The notes under the pieces: generated by a model
Told to the model about the DNA's origin: nothing
Databases searched by the model: none
Seen by the model: the letters and a program-made list of their open reading frames with translations, nothing else
Program-made: the position numbers and the translations under genes
In this document: piece by piece, positions 7,692-13,591 of the stretch
How the letters are laid out: each line of letters opens with the position of its first letter
Position numbering within the stretch: position 1 is the stretch's first letter
NCBI GenBank assembly: GCA_929200295.1
Contig: CAKMZE010000027.1
Coordinates: 7,752-21,342 of the forward strand
Reading direction: 5' to 3'
DNA length: 13,591 nt
Origin: an uncultured Alphaproteobacteria bacterium
GTDB lineage: Bacteria > Pseudomonadota > Alphaproteobacteria > Rhodobacterales > Rhodobacteraceae

Positions 7692-7767
7692 GGGCTGTGA
7701 CCCAAGGGGCTGTTCACATCACATGACATCAGGTTACAGATAGCAAAAGCAAAAGCCGGAGCCCCTT

Positions 7768-8427
7768 ATGCGCACAGTGATTTTTGACCTTGATGGGACC
7801 TTAGCGGATACCAGCGGAGATTTGCTTGCCGCCGCGAATGCGTGTTTTCGTGGCTTGGGTTTGGGTGATTTATTAACCGAAAAAGATGCCGCAACGGCGT
7901 TACGTGGTGGTCGTGCGATGTTGCGGCTTGGGTTTTCGCGGGTGTCTGGGTTTGGCGAGGGTGAGGTGGATCGTCAATATCCGATCTTGCTTGATGCTTA
8001 TGCTGGGGCGCTTGATCACCACACTTATATGTACCCCGGCGCAATGTCTGCGGTCGCAGCGCTGAGCGATGCGGGCTATGCTGTTGGGATCGCGACGAAT
8101 AAACCCGAAGGCTTGGCTGAGGCGTTGATGCAAAGCCTCGGGGTACGCGATGCCTTTGCGTCTTTGATCGGCGCAGATACGCTTGCGGTGCGCAAGCCAG
8201 ATCCAGAGCATCTTTTTGAAGCGGTCAGACAAGCAGGGGGTGATCCTGCGACATGTCTATTGGTGGGGGATACGGCAACTGATCGCGACACAGCCCGGTC
8301 CGCCGGTGTGCCTTGTATCCTCGTTGATTTTGGGCCTGGGGATGTCAATGTCGCGGATTTAGAACCAGAGGCAGTGATGAGCGACTATGCAGAGCTTTTG
8401 CCTCTTGTGCAGCGATTGATTGGTTAG
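7768..8427 (+). CDS. HAD-superfamily phosphatase, phosphoglycolate phosphatase type
   Basis: Predicted cytoplasmic phosphatase of 219 residues, HAD subfamily IA. Motif I is FDLDGTLADT at 6-15 with nucleophile Asp7 and acid/base Asp9; motif II is IATNKPEG with Thr110; motif III is Lys143 in VRKPDPEHLF; motif IV is LLVGDTATDRDTARSAG with Asp168 and Asp172. A helical cap lies at about 15-85. The closest family in layout is Gph, which removes 2-phosphoglycolate formed by Rubisco oxygenation or DNA repair, but HAD substrates are poorly predicted from sequence, so a sugar or nucleotide phosphate is also possible. GGAG six bases before the ATG supports the start. It diverges from glmU and is followed after 63 bases by the DegT-type aminotransferase on the same strand. 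Confidence 0.88.
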   Translation: MRTVIFDLDGTLADTSGDLLAAANACFRGLGLGDLLTEKDAATALRGGRAMLRLGFSRVSGFGEGEVDRQYPILLDAYAGALDHHTYMYPGAMSAVAALSDAGYAVGIATNKPEGLAEALMQSLGVRDAFASLIGADTLAVRKPDPEHLFEAVRQAGGDPATCLLVGDTATDRDTARSAGVPCILVDFGPGDVNVADLEPEAVMSDYAELLPLVQRLIG

Positions 8428-8428
8428 G

Positions 8429-8494
8429 ATGGTGAACCACGCTGTTTCTGAGATTGACTTGCCCCATGAAGATGCGCAGAGAGTTTTGCTATGA
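8429..8494 (+). CDS. Possible 21-residue leader micro-ORF before the aminotransferase gene
   Basis: An ATG one base after the phosphatase stop (TAGGATG) opens a 21-codon frame, MVNHAVSEIDLPHEDAQRVLL, that ends in a TGA overlapping the ATG of the aminotransferase gene as ATGA (8491-8494). It thus fills the gap between the two genes exactly and could carry ribosomes from one to the other by coupling. There is no clear Shine-Dalgarno before it beyond the AGG next to the ATG. A 21-codon open frame can easily arise by chance, so this is a tentative entry. It is not in the frame of either neighbour. Confidence 0.2.
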   Translation: MVNHAVSEIDLPHEDAQRVLL

Positions 8495-9696
8495 CTGATG
8501 TGTTTACAGGGAATTTCACCCAACAAGAACCGATCCCTGACGCAGGGATCGCTGCCGCATTAGCGGTTATGCAGCATGGGCGGTTGCACCGTTATAATGA
8601 GGCCGAGGGCGAGATCGCAGAGGCCGCACGTTTAGAAGAAGAGTTCGCGGCAGCGACCGGTGCAAGTTATTGCCTTGCGCTCGCATCGGGTGGTTACGCT
8701 ATGACAACCGCTTTGCGGGCCTCGGGCGTGCAGCATGGGGACCGCGTTCTTACGAACGCCTTTACGCTTGCACCTGTGCCGGGTGCGATTGCGGCTGTGG
8801 GGGCTGTGCCTGTGTTTGTCGGTGTAACCAAAGACCTGGTGATCGACCTCGATGATCTGGCAGCGAAGCTTTCACAGGCTAAGGTGCTGCTCTTGTCGCA
8901 TATGCGTGGACATATCTGTGATATGGTGCAACTGATGGCGCTTTGCGATGCGGCTGGGGTTACAGTGATCGAGGATTGCGCCCACACAATGGGGGCGGCA
9001 TGGGGCGCTATCCCTTCTGGACGTTGGGGCAAGTTTGGCTGCTATTCGACCCAGACCTATAAGCATATCAACTCGGGCGAGGGGGGCTTACTGATCAGTG
9101 ATGATGCAGAGGCGATGGCCCGTGCGATCATGCTTTCTGGTAGCTACATGCTGTTTGAAAAGCACCGCGCCGCGCCACCGCCCGAGATATTTGCCCAGAT
9201 TAAATATGAAACGCCGAATATCTCGGGGCGTATGGATAATCTGCGGGCAGCAATCCTGCGCCCGCAGTTGCAAGAGCTTGATACCCAATGCAAGCGTTGG
9301 AATGATCGCTATAGCGTGCTTGCAGATGGTCTTCAGGGCACGCCGGGCTTGACCCTGCCAACAAGACCGCAAGAAGAGCGGTTCGTCGCCTCATCATTTC
9401 AGTTTCTATTGCTCGATTGGGCGCCTGAGCGGGTGCAAGATGTATTAGCGCGATGCAAAGCCCGCGGTGTTGAGCTGAAGTGGTTTGGGGGGCAAGAGCC
9501 AACTGGCTTTACCTCACGCTATGACAGTTGGCGCTATGCCCCCTCAGAGCCGATGCCGCAAACCGACCGTGTGCTCGCGGGGATTATCGATATGCGGTTG
9601 CCGCTAACATTTTCCCTCAATGACTGCCAGTTTTTGGCCGAGATTATTCGCGCAGAGGTGAGTGCTGTTTGGCAGGCCTCAGATACGATCACCTAG
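8491..9696 (+). CDS. DegT/DnrJ/EryC1/StrS-family PLP aminotransferase
   Basis: A 401-residue fold-type I PLP enzyme of the sugar aminotransferase family, which usually aminates nucleotide-linked keto sugars. Supporting motifs: LEEEFAAATGASYCLALASGGYAMTTAL at 48-75 (family pattern FE..FA...G...), SHMRGHICDM at 136-145, VIEDCAHTMGAAW at 159-171 with the pyridine-binding Asp162, the Schiff-base lysine Lys191 in STQTYKHINSGEGGLL, and ISGRMDNLRAAILRPQL at 244-260. It is divergent: the usual SGT.AL phosphate-binding turn reads SGGYAM, and the position normally Gln in EDAAQ is His165. No glycosyltransferase or sugar-nucleotide modification gene is adjacent, apart from the nearby GlmU/GlmS, so its substrate is unknown; a keto sugar is the family default. 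AGAG about eight bases upstream supports the ATG at 8491. Its stop shares the tetranucleotide CTAG with the stop of the opposing kinase gene. Confidence 0.85.
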   Translation: MTDVFTGNFTQQEPIPDAGIAAALAVMQHGRLHRYNEAEGEIAEAARLEEEFAAATGASYCLALASGGYAMTTALRASGVQHGDRVLTNAFTLAPVPGAIAAVGAVPVFVGVTKDLVIDLDDLAAKLSQAKVLLLSHMRGHICDMVQLMALCDAAGVTVIEDCAHTMGAAWGAIPSGRWGKFGCYSTQTYKHINSGEGGLLISDDAEAMARAIMLSGSYMLFEKHRAAPPPEIFAQIKYETPNISGRMDNLRAAILRPQLQELDTQCKRWNDRYSVLADGLQGTPGLTLPTRPQEERFVASSFQFLLLDWAPERVQDVLARCKARGVELKWFGGQEPTGFTSRYDSWRYAPSEPMPQTDRVLAGIIDMRLPLTFSLNDCQFLAEIIRAEVSAVWQASDTIT

Positions 9697-10532
9697 ACGT
9701 CAGTAAACGACAGATAAAGCGCAAGAAGATCACCCCCTTTGGGAGAGGCGGGCAGGGGACTTTTGACATCCCAAACAATTGAGAGCGCGATACGCACAGC
9801 AGCCCATTGCAACAGCCGAAGTGGCGTTGTTGCAAAAACAGGCGCCAATTCATCAGCCATCCAACGGGCGCGGGCCGGATCGCGGATCAATGCGCAGCTT
9901 CCGATTGGATTGCAAAACATGTTTGAGGCTTCATACGCAGGTTCGCCCCTGATCCCCTTTGCATCAAACATAAGCGGGCCATTGGGCGATAGGATCACAT
10001 TATCGTGGTGCAAATCACCATGCAGCGGGCGCAGCGTGCTTTGTGTCGATGCCAATGCACGGGCGAGCCGCTGCGCATGTGCAAAGAGCTGACGGGTTTG
10101 GACCGAGCAGTCCGGCGCATATTGCAGTTCGAAAAGCTCTTGCAGACAGTCATCGGTCGTTTTCAGATCGGGTAATGCAGCCGGAGCGACGGCGCTATGC
10201 ATCGCTTTACAGGCGCCGATCAGCGCGTTGAGCGCCTGTTTATCTTGCCCAGTGCGGCTTAACGCCCCAGCCAACGGGCCTTCGAGCCAGCCCATAAGGG
10301 CGATGCCATCGGAATAATCGAGCACGGGCACGCATCCCTGACCTTTGGCGGCTTGCATCAGTGCAAAGCCTGGCGCCTCATCTTGTGGATTTTGATCATG
10401 GTATATTTTGAGCGCGGCAAATGTTCCATCAACGCGCGCAACCTTCCAGATGTCTGCAATGCTGGTCGTTGTGACATGCTGCACGAGAGTGAGATCATAT
10501 CGGCGCAGGATGTCTTGTGGTGGTTTCAACAT
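9693..10532 (-). CDS. Phosphotransferase of the APH(6)/hydroxyurea kinase family
   Basis: A 279-residue small-molecule kinase with the protein-kinase-like APH fold. The ATP-binding lysine is probably Lys42 (AALKIYHD). The catalytic loop HGDLHHDN is at 171-178, and the metal-binding Asp190 sits in FDAKGIRGEPAYEASNM, the signature (IDPKG..GE..YE) of the streptomycin 6-kinase / hydroxyurea phosphotransferase group rather than of other APH families. Known members inactivate streptomycin or hydroxyurea, but many chromosomal relatives have no known substrate, so resistance should not be assumed. I choose the ATG at 10532; a GTG at 10544 is in frame and would add four residues, but it would lie inside the likely promoter. 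No Shine-Dalgarno precedes either. The gene is convergent with the aminotransferase (shared CTAG) and divergent from the small membrane protein. Confidence 0.82.
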   Translation of the reverse strand: MLKPPQDILRRYDLTLVQHVTTTSIADIWKVARVDGTFAALKIYHDQNPQDEAPGFALMQAAKGQGCVPVLDYSDGIALMGWLEGPLAGALSRTGQDKQALNALIGACKAMHSAVAPAALPDLKTTDDCLQELFELQYAPDCSVQTRQLFAHAQRLARALASTQSTLRPLHGDLHHDNVILSPNGPLMFDAKGIRGEPAYEASNMFCNPIGSCALIRDPARARWMADELAPVFATTPLRLLQWAAVRIALSIVWDVKSPLPASPKGGDLLALYLSFTDV

Positions 10533-10537
10533 GGCAG

Positions 10538-10567
10538 TATGCACATAAAGAACAGAAGTAATGTCAA
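10538..10567 (-). promoter_or_regulatory. Candidate promoter of the APH(6)-like kinase gene
   Basis: The minus strand has a perfect TTGACA (10567-10562) followed after 18 bases by TGCATA (10543-10538), a weak -10. Transcription would start about at 10531-10532, on the ATG chosen for the kinase. The -35 is strong but the -10 poor, so confidence is low. The whole divergent gap to the next gene is only 63 bases. Confidence 0.3.
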
Positions 10568-10595
10568 TGCATTTCGCATGAGAGGGGTGTGAAAC

Positions 10596-10892
10596 ATGAA
10601 GCTGCCAAAGGTCTTTCTTCTTCCCTTACTTGTTATGATCCTCTTGGCCGCATATCTTGGGCTGCGGTTGCGGATGCCTGTGAGCGAGACAGAGGCGATC
10701 AGCTTTTTCGCGCAGCAGTATCAGAGCGAGACAGGACGCCCCACGTCTGATTGTTCCGCATTGCCATCTGAGCGCGATGGCGTCTGGATAGAAGTGATCT
10801 GTATTGGCCCCGATTTAACGGGTGCGCTGTACCTCGTCACACGCAATGGGCAATTGCACAAAATGATCCCCATGAAAGCGCCACAAACATAG
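10596..10892 (+). CDS. Hypothetical small single-span membrane protein
   Basis: A 98-residue protein I do not recognise. Residues 6-23 (VFLLPLLVMILLAAYLGL) form one hydrophobic membrane segment after two N-terminal lysines, followed by RLR; by the positive-inside tendency the orientation is ambiguous, but an uncleaved N-terminal anchor with a periplasmic domain is likely. The soluble part (25-98) is polar, with a short helix (ETEAISFFAQQYQSE) and Cys53 and Cys69, which could form a disulfide if exported. The start is well supported by AGAGGGG eight bases before the ATG. It is 170 bases upstream of nuoA on the same strand and 63 bases from the divergent kinase gene. Nothing in it suggests an assembly factor for complex I. 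Confidence 0.7.
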   Translation: MKLPKVFLLPLLVMILLAAYLGLRLRMPVSETEAISFFAQQYQSETGRPTSDCSALPSERDGVWIEVICIGPDLTGALYLVTRNGQLHKMIPMKAPQT

Positions 10893-10948
10893 GTTTGCCC
10901 CTCGCATGCAGACTTCGTCAGGGATGTTAATCTATTCCTCATGTTTCC

Positions 10949-10975
10949 CCTCGAAATTCCACATTAAAATCGAGG
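10949..10975. repeat. Short inverted repeat upstream of nuoA
   Basis: CCTCGA (10949-10954) and TCGAGG (10970-10975) are perfect inverted copies separated by 15 AT-rich bases. It lies in the 170-base gap between the small membrane protein gene and nuoA, just upstream of the candidate nuo promoter. It could be a protein-binding site; as an RNA hairpin it would be weak, and no T-run follows. Apart from this and the promoter candidate I see nothing else in this gap. Confidence 0.3.
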
Positions 10976-10983
10976 TCTAGCCG

Positions 10984-11012
10984 TTGACCCTCATCATGCA
11001 GGGCGGTAAGTG
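10984..11012 (+). promoter_or_regulatory. Candidate promoter of the nuo operon
   Basis: TTGACC (10984-10989) and TAAGTG (11007-11012) are 17 bases apart, 51 bases before the nuoA ATG. The -35 is good (five of six), the -10 poor. A start near 11019 would give a leader of about 44 bases that includes the nuoA ribosome-binding site. Confidence 0.3.
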
Positions 11013-11062
11013 AGAGACAGCCAAAAGTGCGCGACATATGTTGTGCTGAGCAAAGGGAAAGG

Positions 11063-11437
11063 ATGACACCCTTGGAATTCGATGTCACTGAATATCTGCC
11101 AATTCTTATTTTTCTTGGCCTAGCGATTGCGTTGGGCGTGATTTTAATCTTGGCAGCCGCCGTGATTGCTGTGCGTAATCCTGACCCTGAAAAGGTGTCG
11201 GCTTATGAATGTGGCTTTAACGCGTTTGATGATGCACGGATGAAATTTGACGTTCGGTTCTATCTGGTATCGATCTTATTCATCATTTTTGACCTTGAGA
11301 TTGCGTTCTTATTCCCTTGGGCTGTTGCCTTTCAGGATATTTCAATGCTCGCGTTTTGGTCGATGATGGTGTTCCTCGGGGTGCTGACAATCGGCTTTGC
11401 CTATGAATGGAAAAAAGGGGCGCTCGAATGGGAGTGA
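11063..11437 (+). CDS. nuoA: NADH-quinone oxidoreductase subunit A
   Basis: Membrane subunit of respiratory complex I, at the junction of the membrane arm and the quinone site. The 124 residues hold three membrane segments at about 10-36, 66-88 and 96-115. The conserved loop KVSAYECGFNAFDDAR (44-59) and the acidic second helix RFYLVSILFIIFDLEIAFLFPW, with Asp77 and Glu79, identify NuoA/ND3. The frame extends upstream to a GTG at 11027, but those residues (MRDICCAEQRER) are unlike NuoA. The ATG at 11063 has AAAGGG five bases upstream and gives MTPLEFDVTEYLPI, so I start there. First gene of the nuo series; its end overlaps nuoB by ten bases. Confidence 0.96.
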   Translation: MTPLEFDVTEYLPILIFLGLAIALGVILILAAAVIAVRNPDPEKVSAYECGFNAFDDARMKFDVRFYLVSILFIIFDLEIAFLFPWAVAFQDISMLAFWSMMVFLGVLTIGFAYEWKKGALEWE

Positions 11438-11958
11438 TGACTGGAACCCAAGTGGGCGCAGACAAAGAACATGGTGCGCAGCTGATCAATTCTGAGCTGC
11501 AGGACAAAGGTTTTCTTGTCACCTCAACCGCTGATATTGTGAATTGGGCGCGCACCGGGTCGCTGCATTGGATGACATTCGGTCTGGCGTGTTGCGCTGT
11601 TGAGATGATGCATACCTCAATGCCGCGCTATGATCTTGAACGGTATGGCACCGCCCCGCGTGCAAGCCCGCGCCAATCGGACCTGATGATTGTAGCCGGC
11701 ACGCTGACCAACAAAATGGCGCCTGCGTTGCGTAAAGTCTACGACCAGATGCCCGAGCCGCGCTATGTAATCTCGATGGGGTCCTGTGCAAATGGTGGCG
11801 GATACTACCACTATAGCTATTCGGTCGTGCGTGGCTGTGACCGTATCGTTCCTGTTGATGTTTATGTGCCCGGCTGCCCACCAACGGCTGAGGCGCTGCT
11901 TTATGGTATTCTTCAGCTCCAGCGGAAAATTCGCCGGACTGGCACGATCATTCGTTAA
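11428..11958 (+). CDS. nuoB: NADH-quinone oxidoreductase subunit B
   Basis: Peripheral-arm subunit of complex I that binds iron-sulfur cluster N2, the electron donor to quinone. The 176 residues are very typical: GSLHWMTFGLACCAVEMM with Cys55 and Cys56, GSCANGGGYYHYSYSVVRG with Cys120, and VPGCPPTAEALLYG with Cys150 are the four N2 ligands. The start at 11428 has AAGGGG seven bases upstream and overlaps the end of nuoA; an in-frame ATG at 11437, in a TGATG overlap with the nuoA stop, would shorten it by three residues and cannot be excluded. nuoC follows after 11 bases. Confidence 0.97.
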   Translation: MGVMTGTQVGADKEHGAQLINSELQDKGFLVTSTADIVNWARTGSLHWMTFGLACCAVEMMHTSMPRYDLERYGTAPRASPRQSDLMIVAGTLTNKMAPALRKVYDQMPEPRYVISMGSCANGGGYYHYSYSVVRGCDRIVPVDVYVPGCPPTAEALLYGILQLQRKIRRTGTIIR

Positions 11959-11969
11959 AGGACGTGAGC

Positions 11970-12581
11970 ATGACTGAAGCCCTGCAAGAACTTGGCGCAC
12001 ATATCGCGCTAAAACGCCCGGATGATGTGCTGTCATATGAGGTTGCTCATGATGAGCTGACAGTGACTGTTGCGACAGGCGGGCTGGTGGCCTGTGTTGA
12101 GTTTCTGAAATCTGATGCGGGGTGTCAGTTTAATTCTCTCGTGGACATTACGGCAGTTGATTACCCCAGCCGCGCGAAACGGTTTGATGTGGTCTACCAT
12201 TTTCTCAGCATGTACCAAAACCACCGCATTCGCTTGCGCAGTGAAGTGAAGGACACGGATATGATCCCATCGATCATTTCAGTGCATCCATCTGCAAATT
12301 GGTTTGAGCGCGAGATTTTTGATATGTTCGGGCTGTTGTTCTCTGGGCACCCTGATCTGCGCCGCATTTTGACAGACTATGGGTTCCGTGGCTATCCGCT
12401 GCGCAAAGACTTTCCCACAACGGGATATACCGAAGTGCGCTATGACGAAGTGCAAAAGCGCGTGGTCTATGAACCCGTAAGCCTTGTACAGGAATACCGC
12501 CAGTTTGACTTCATGTCGCCATGGGAAGGTGCGCAATACGTGATGCCTGGTGATGAAAAGGCCGAGGAGACATCAAAATGA
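11970..12581 (+). CDS. nuoC: NADH-quinone oxidoreductase subunit C
   Basis: The 30-kDa peripheral-arm subunit of complex I, 203 residues, a separate protein here rather than fused to NuoD as in E. coli. The family signature ANWFEREIFDMFGLLFSGHPDLRRILTDYGF lies at about 111-141, followed by GYPLRKDFPTTGYTEVRYD and the C-terminal EYRQFDF.SPWEG. The ATG at 11970 has AAGGA seven bases upstream; a GTG two codons earlier (11964) overlaps that ribosome-binding site and is rejected. Its TGA overlaps the nuoD ATG as ATGA. Confidence 0.96.
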   Translation: MTEALQELGAHIALKRPDDVLSYEVAHDELTVTVATGGLVACVEFLKSDAGCQFNSLVDITAVDYPSRAKRFDVVYHFLSMYQNHRIRLRSEVKDTDMIPSIISVHPSANWFEREIFDMFGLLFSGHPDLRRILTDYGFRGYPLRKDFPTTGYTEVRYDEVQKRVVYEPVSLVQEYRQFDFMSPWEGAQYVMPGDEKAEETSK

Positions 12582-13591
12582 TGGACGGTGATATCCGCAC
12601 GAATACCTATGATGATGGCTCAACGGATGCGCTGACAGGTGAACAGAAAATCCGTAATTTCAATATCAACTTTGGCCCGCAACACCCTGCGGCACATGGT
12701 GTTTTGCGCCTTGTTCTTGAGCTGGATGGCGAGATTGTTGAGCGTTGCGACCCCCATATTGGTCTGCTTCATCGTGGTACTGAAAAGCTGATGGAAAGCC
12801 GCACATACCTGCAAAATCTCCCGTATTTTGACAGGCTCGATTATGTGGCGCCAATGAACCAAGAACATGCGTGGTGTCTGGCGATTGAAAGGCTGACAGG
12901 CACTGAGGTGCCGCGCCGTGCGTCTTTAATCCGTGTGCTTTATTCTGAAATTGGCCGCGTATTGAACCATATTTTGAATGTCACCACGCAGGCGATGGAT
13001 GTGGGCGCTTTGACGCCGCCGCTCTGGGGCTTTGAAGAACGTGAAAAGCTCATGGTCTTTTATGAACGCGCCTGTGGTGCGCGTCTTCATGCGGCTTATT
13101 TCCGCCCCGGCGGCGTGCATCAGGACCTGCCCAATGATCTGATCGAGGACATTGATGCATGGGCGATTGCCTTTCCAAATGTGATTGACGACATTGATGG
13201 GCTACTGACGGAGAACCGGATCTTCAAACAGCGCAACGTTGATATTGGCGTTGTCTCAGAACAAGACATTCAGGACTGGGGCTTTTCTGGTGTGATGGTG
13301 CGTGGCTCTGGCCTTGCTTGGGATTTGCGCCGTGCGCAGCCTTATGAATGCTACGATGAGTTCGATTTTCAGGTGCCTGTGGGCAAGAATGGCGATTGTT
13401 ATGACCGCTATCTCTGCCGCATGGAGGAAATGCGCCAATCGGTTTCAATCATCCGTCAGGCTTGCGAAAAGCTGCGCAATGAGCCGGGCGATGTGATGGC
13501 ACGCGGGAAAATGACACCGCCAACGCGGGGTGATATGAAAACCTCGATGGAAGCGCTGATCCATCATTTCAAGCTTTATACCGAAGGTTTT
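12578..13591 (+). CDS. nuoD: NADH-quinone oxidoreductase subunit D, 3' end beyond the window
   Basis: The 49-kDa subunit of complex I, which with NuoB forms the quinone pocket. The frame is open from the ATG at 12578 to the last base, giving 338 codons of the usual 400-410. Recognisable parts: NFGPQHPAAHGVLRL at about 31-45 with the quinone-site histidines His36 and His40, PHIGLLHRGTEKLMESRTYLQNLPYFDRLDYV at 59-90 with Tyr83 at the quinone headgroup position, then SEIGRVLNHIL and YFRPGGVHQDLP. GAGGAG lies eight bases before the first ATG; a second ATG at 12581 is also in frame. The ATG overlaps the nuoC stop by four bases, indicating coupled translation. The remaining nuo genes would be expected to follow. 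Confidence 0.97.
   Translation, partial: MMDGDIRTNTYDDGSTDALTGEQKIRNFNINFGPQHPAAHGVLRLVLELDGEIVERCDPHIGLLHRGTEKLMESRTYLQNLPYFDRLDYVAPMNQEHAWCLAIERLTGTEVPRRASLIRVLYSEIGRVLNHILNVTTQAMDVGALTPPLWGFEEREKLMVFYERACGARLHAAYFRPGGVHQDLPNDLIEDIDAWAIAFPNVIDDIDGLLTENRIFKQRNVDIGVVSEQDIQDWGFSGVMVRGSGLAWDLRRAQPYECYDEFDFQVPVGKNGDCYDRYLCRMEEMRQSVSIIRQACEKLRNEPGDVMARGKMTPPTRGDMKTSMEALIHHFKLYTEGF

Noticed and set aside
7746..7757. Direct repeat GCAAAA GCAAAA before the phosphatase gene
   Set aside because: Only two short copies; too small to support a regulatory or repeat call.
10924..10980. 18-codon open frame upstream of nuoA as a leader peptide
   Set aside because: There is no properly spaced ribosome-binding site, no run of regulatory codons and no link to the nuoA start; short frames like this are expected by chance.
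11027..11062. Upstream GTG start for nuoA
   Set aside because: The added residues are unlike NuoA and the ATG at 11063 has its own ribosome-binding site.
11407..11427. Upstream start for nuoB at 11407
   Set aside because: It would place the start inside nuoA with no ribosome-binding site, while 11428 has AAGGGG at good spacing.
1..13591. Mobile element, CRISPR, prophage or defence system
   Set aside because: No repeat array, transposase, integrase, tRNA-linked att site or known defence domain is visible; every stretch is accounted for by chromosomal genes.

Overview
The window looks like a piece of an alphaproteobacterial chromosome, most probably from the Rhodobacteraceae (Roseobacter group). 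This rests on the strongly conserved NuoA-NuoB-NuoC-NuoD series with separate nuoC and nuoD, the protein sequences of GlmU, GlmS and MoaA, moderate GC, and compact gene packing with frequent strand switches. It is almost entirely coding: no gap exceeds about 170 bases, and I see no tRNA, rRNA, CRISPR array, insertion sequence or prophage gene.

Layout. (1) Bases 2-2166, plus strand: the 3' part of argE (acetylornithine deacetylase, cut by the left edge) and a second M20-family amidohydrolase of the hippurate hydrolase/N-acyl amino acid amidohydrolase type. (2) 2181-3185, minus strand: moaA, for the first step of molybdenum cofactor synthesis, divergent from a small proline-rich lipoprotein gene at 3273-3779. 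Both of these genes have promoter-like hexamers placed so that transcription would begin at or next to the start codon. (3) 3787-7633, minus strand: a tight unit glmU-glmS-alkD-like. GlmS and GlmU make glucosamine-6-phosphate and UDP-GlcNAc for peptidoglycan and LPS; the third gene is a HEAT-repeat DNA glycosylase of the AlkD type, joined to glmS by an ATGA overlap. (4) 7768-9696, plus strand: a HAD phosphatase (phosphoglycolate phosphatase type) and a divergent DegT/DnrJ/EryC1 PLP aminotransferase. A 21-codon micro-ORF exactly spans the gap between them. (5) 9693-10532, minus strand: a kinase of the APH(6)/hydroxyurea phosphotransferase family whose stop codon shares a CTAG with the stop of the aminotransferase. 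(6) 10596-10892, plus strand: a small single-span membrane protein. (7) 11063 to the right edge, plus strand: nuoA, nuoB, nuoC and the first 338 codons of nuoD, the beginning of the respiratory complex I operon. nuoD is open to the window edge.

Most of the content is housekeeping. I do not see a convincing new multi-gene system. The points most worth a second look are the apparently leaderless divergent pair moaA/lipoprotein, the alkylation-repair gene translationally coupled to glmS, the orphan DegT-type aminotransferase with an altered cofactor-binding motif beside an antibiotic-kinase-like gene, and the micro-ORF before the aminotransferase.
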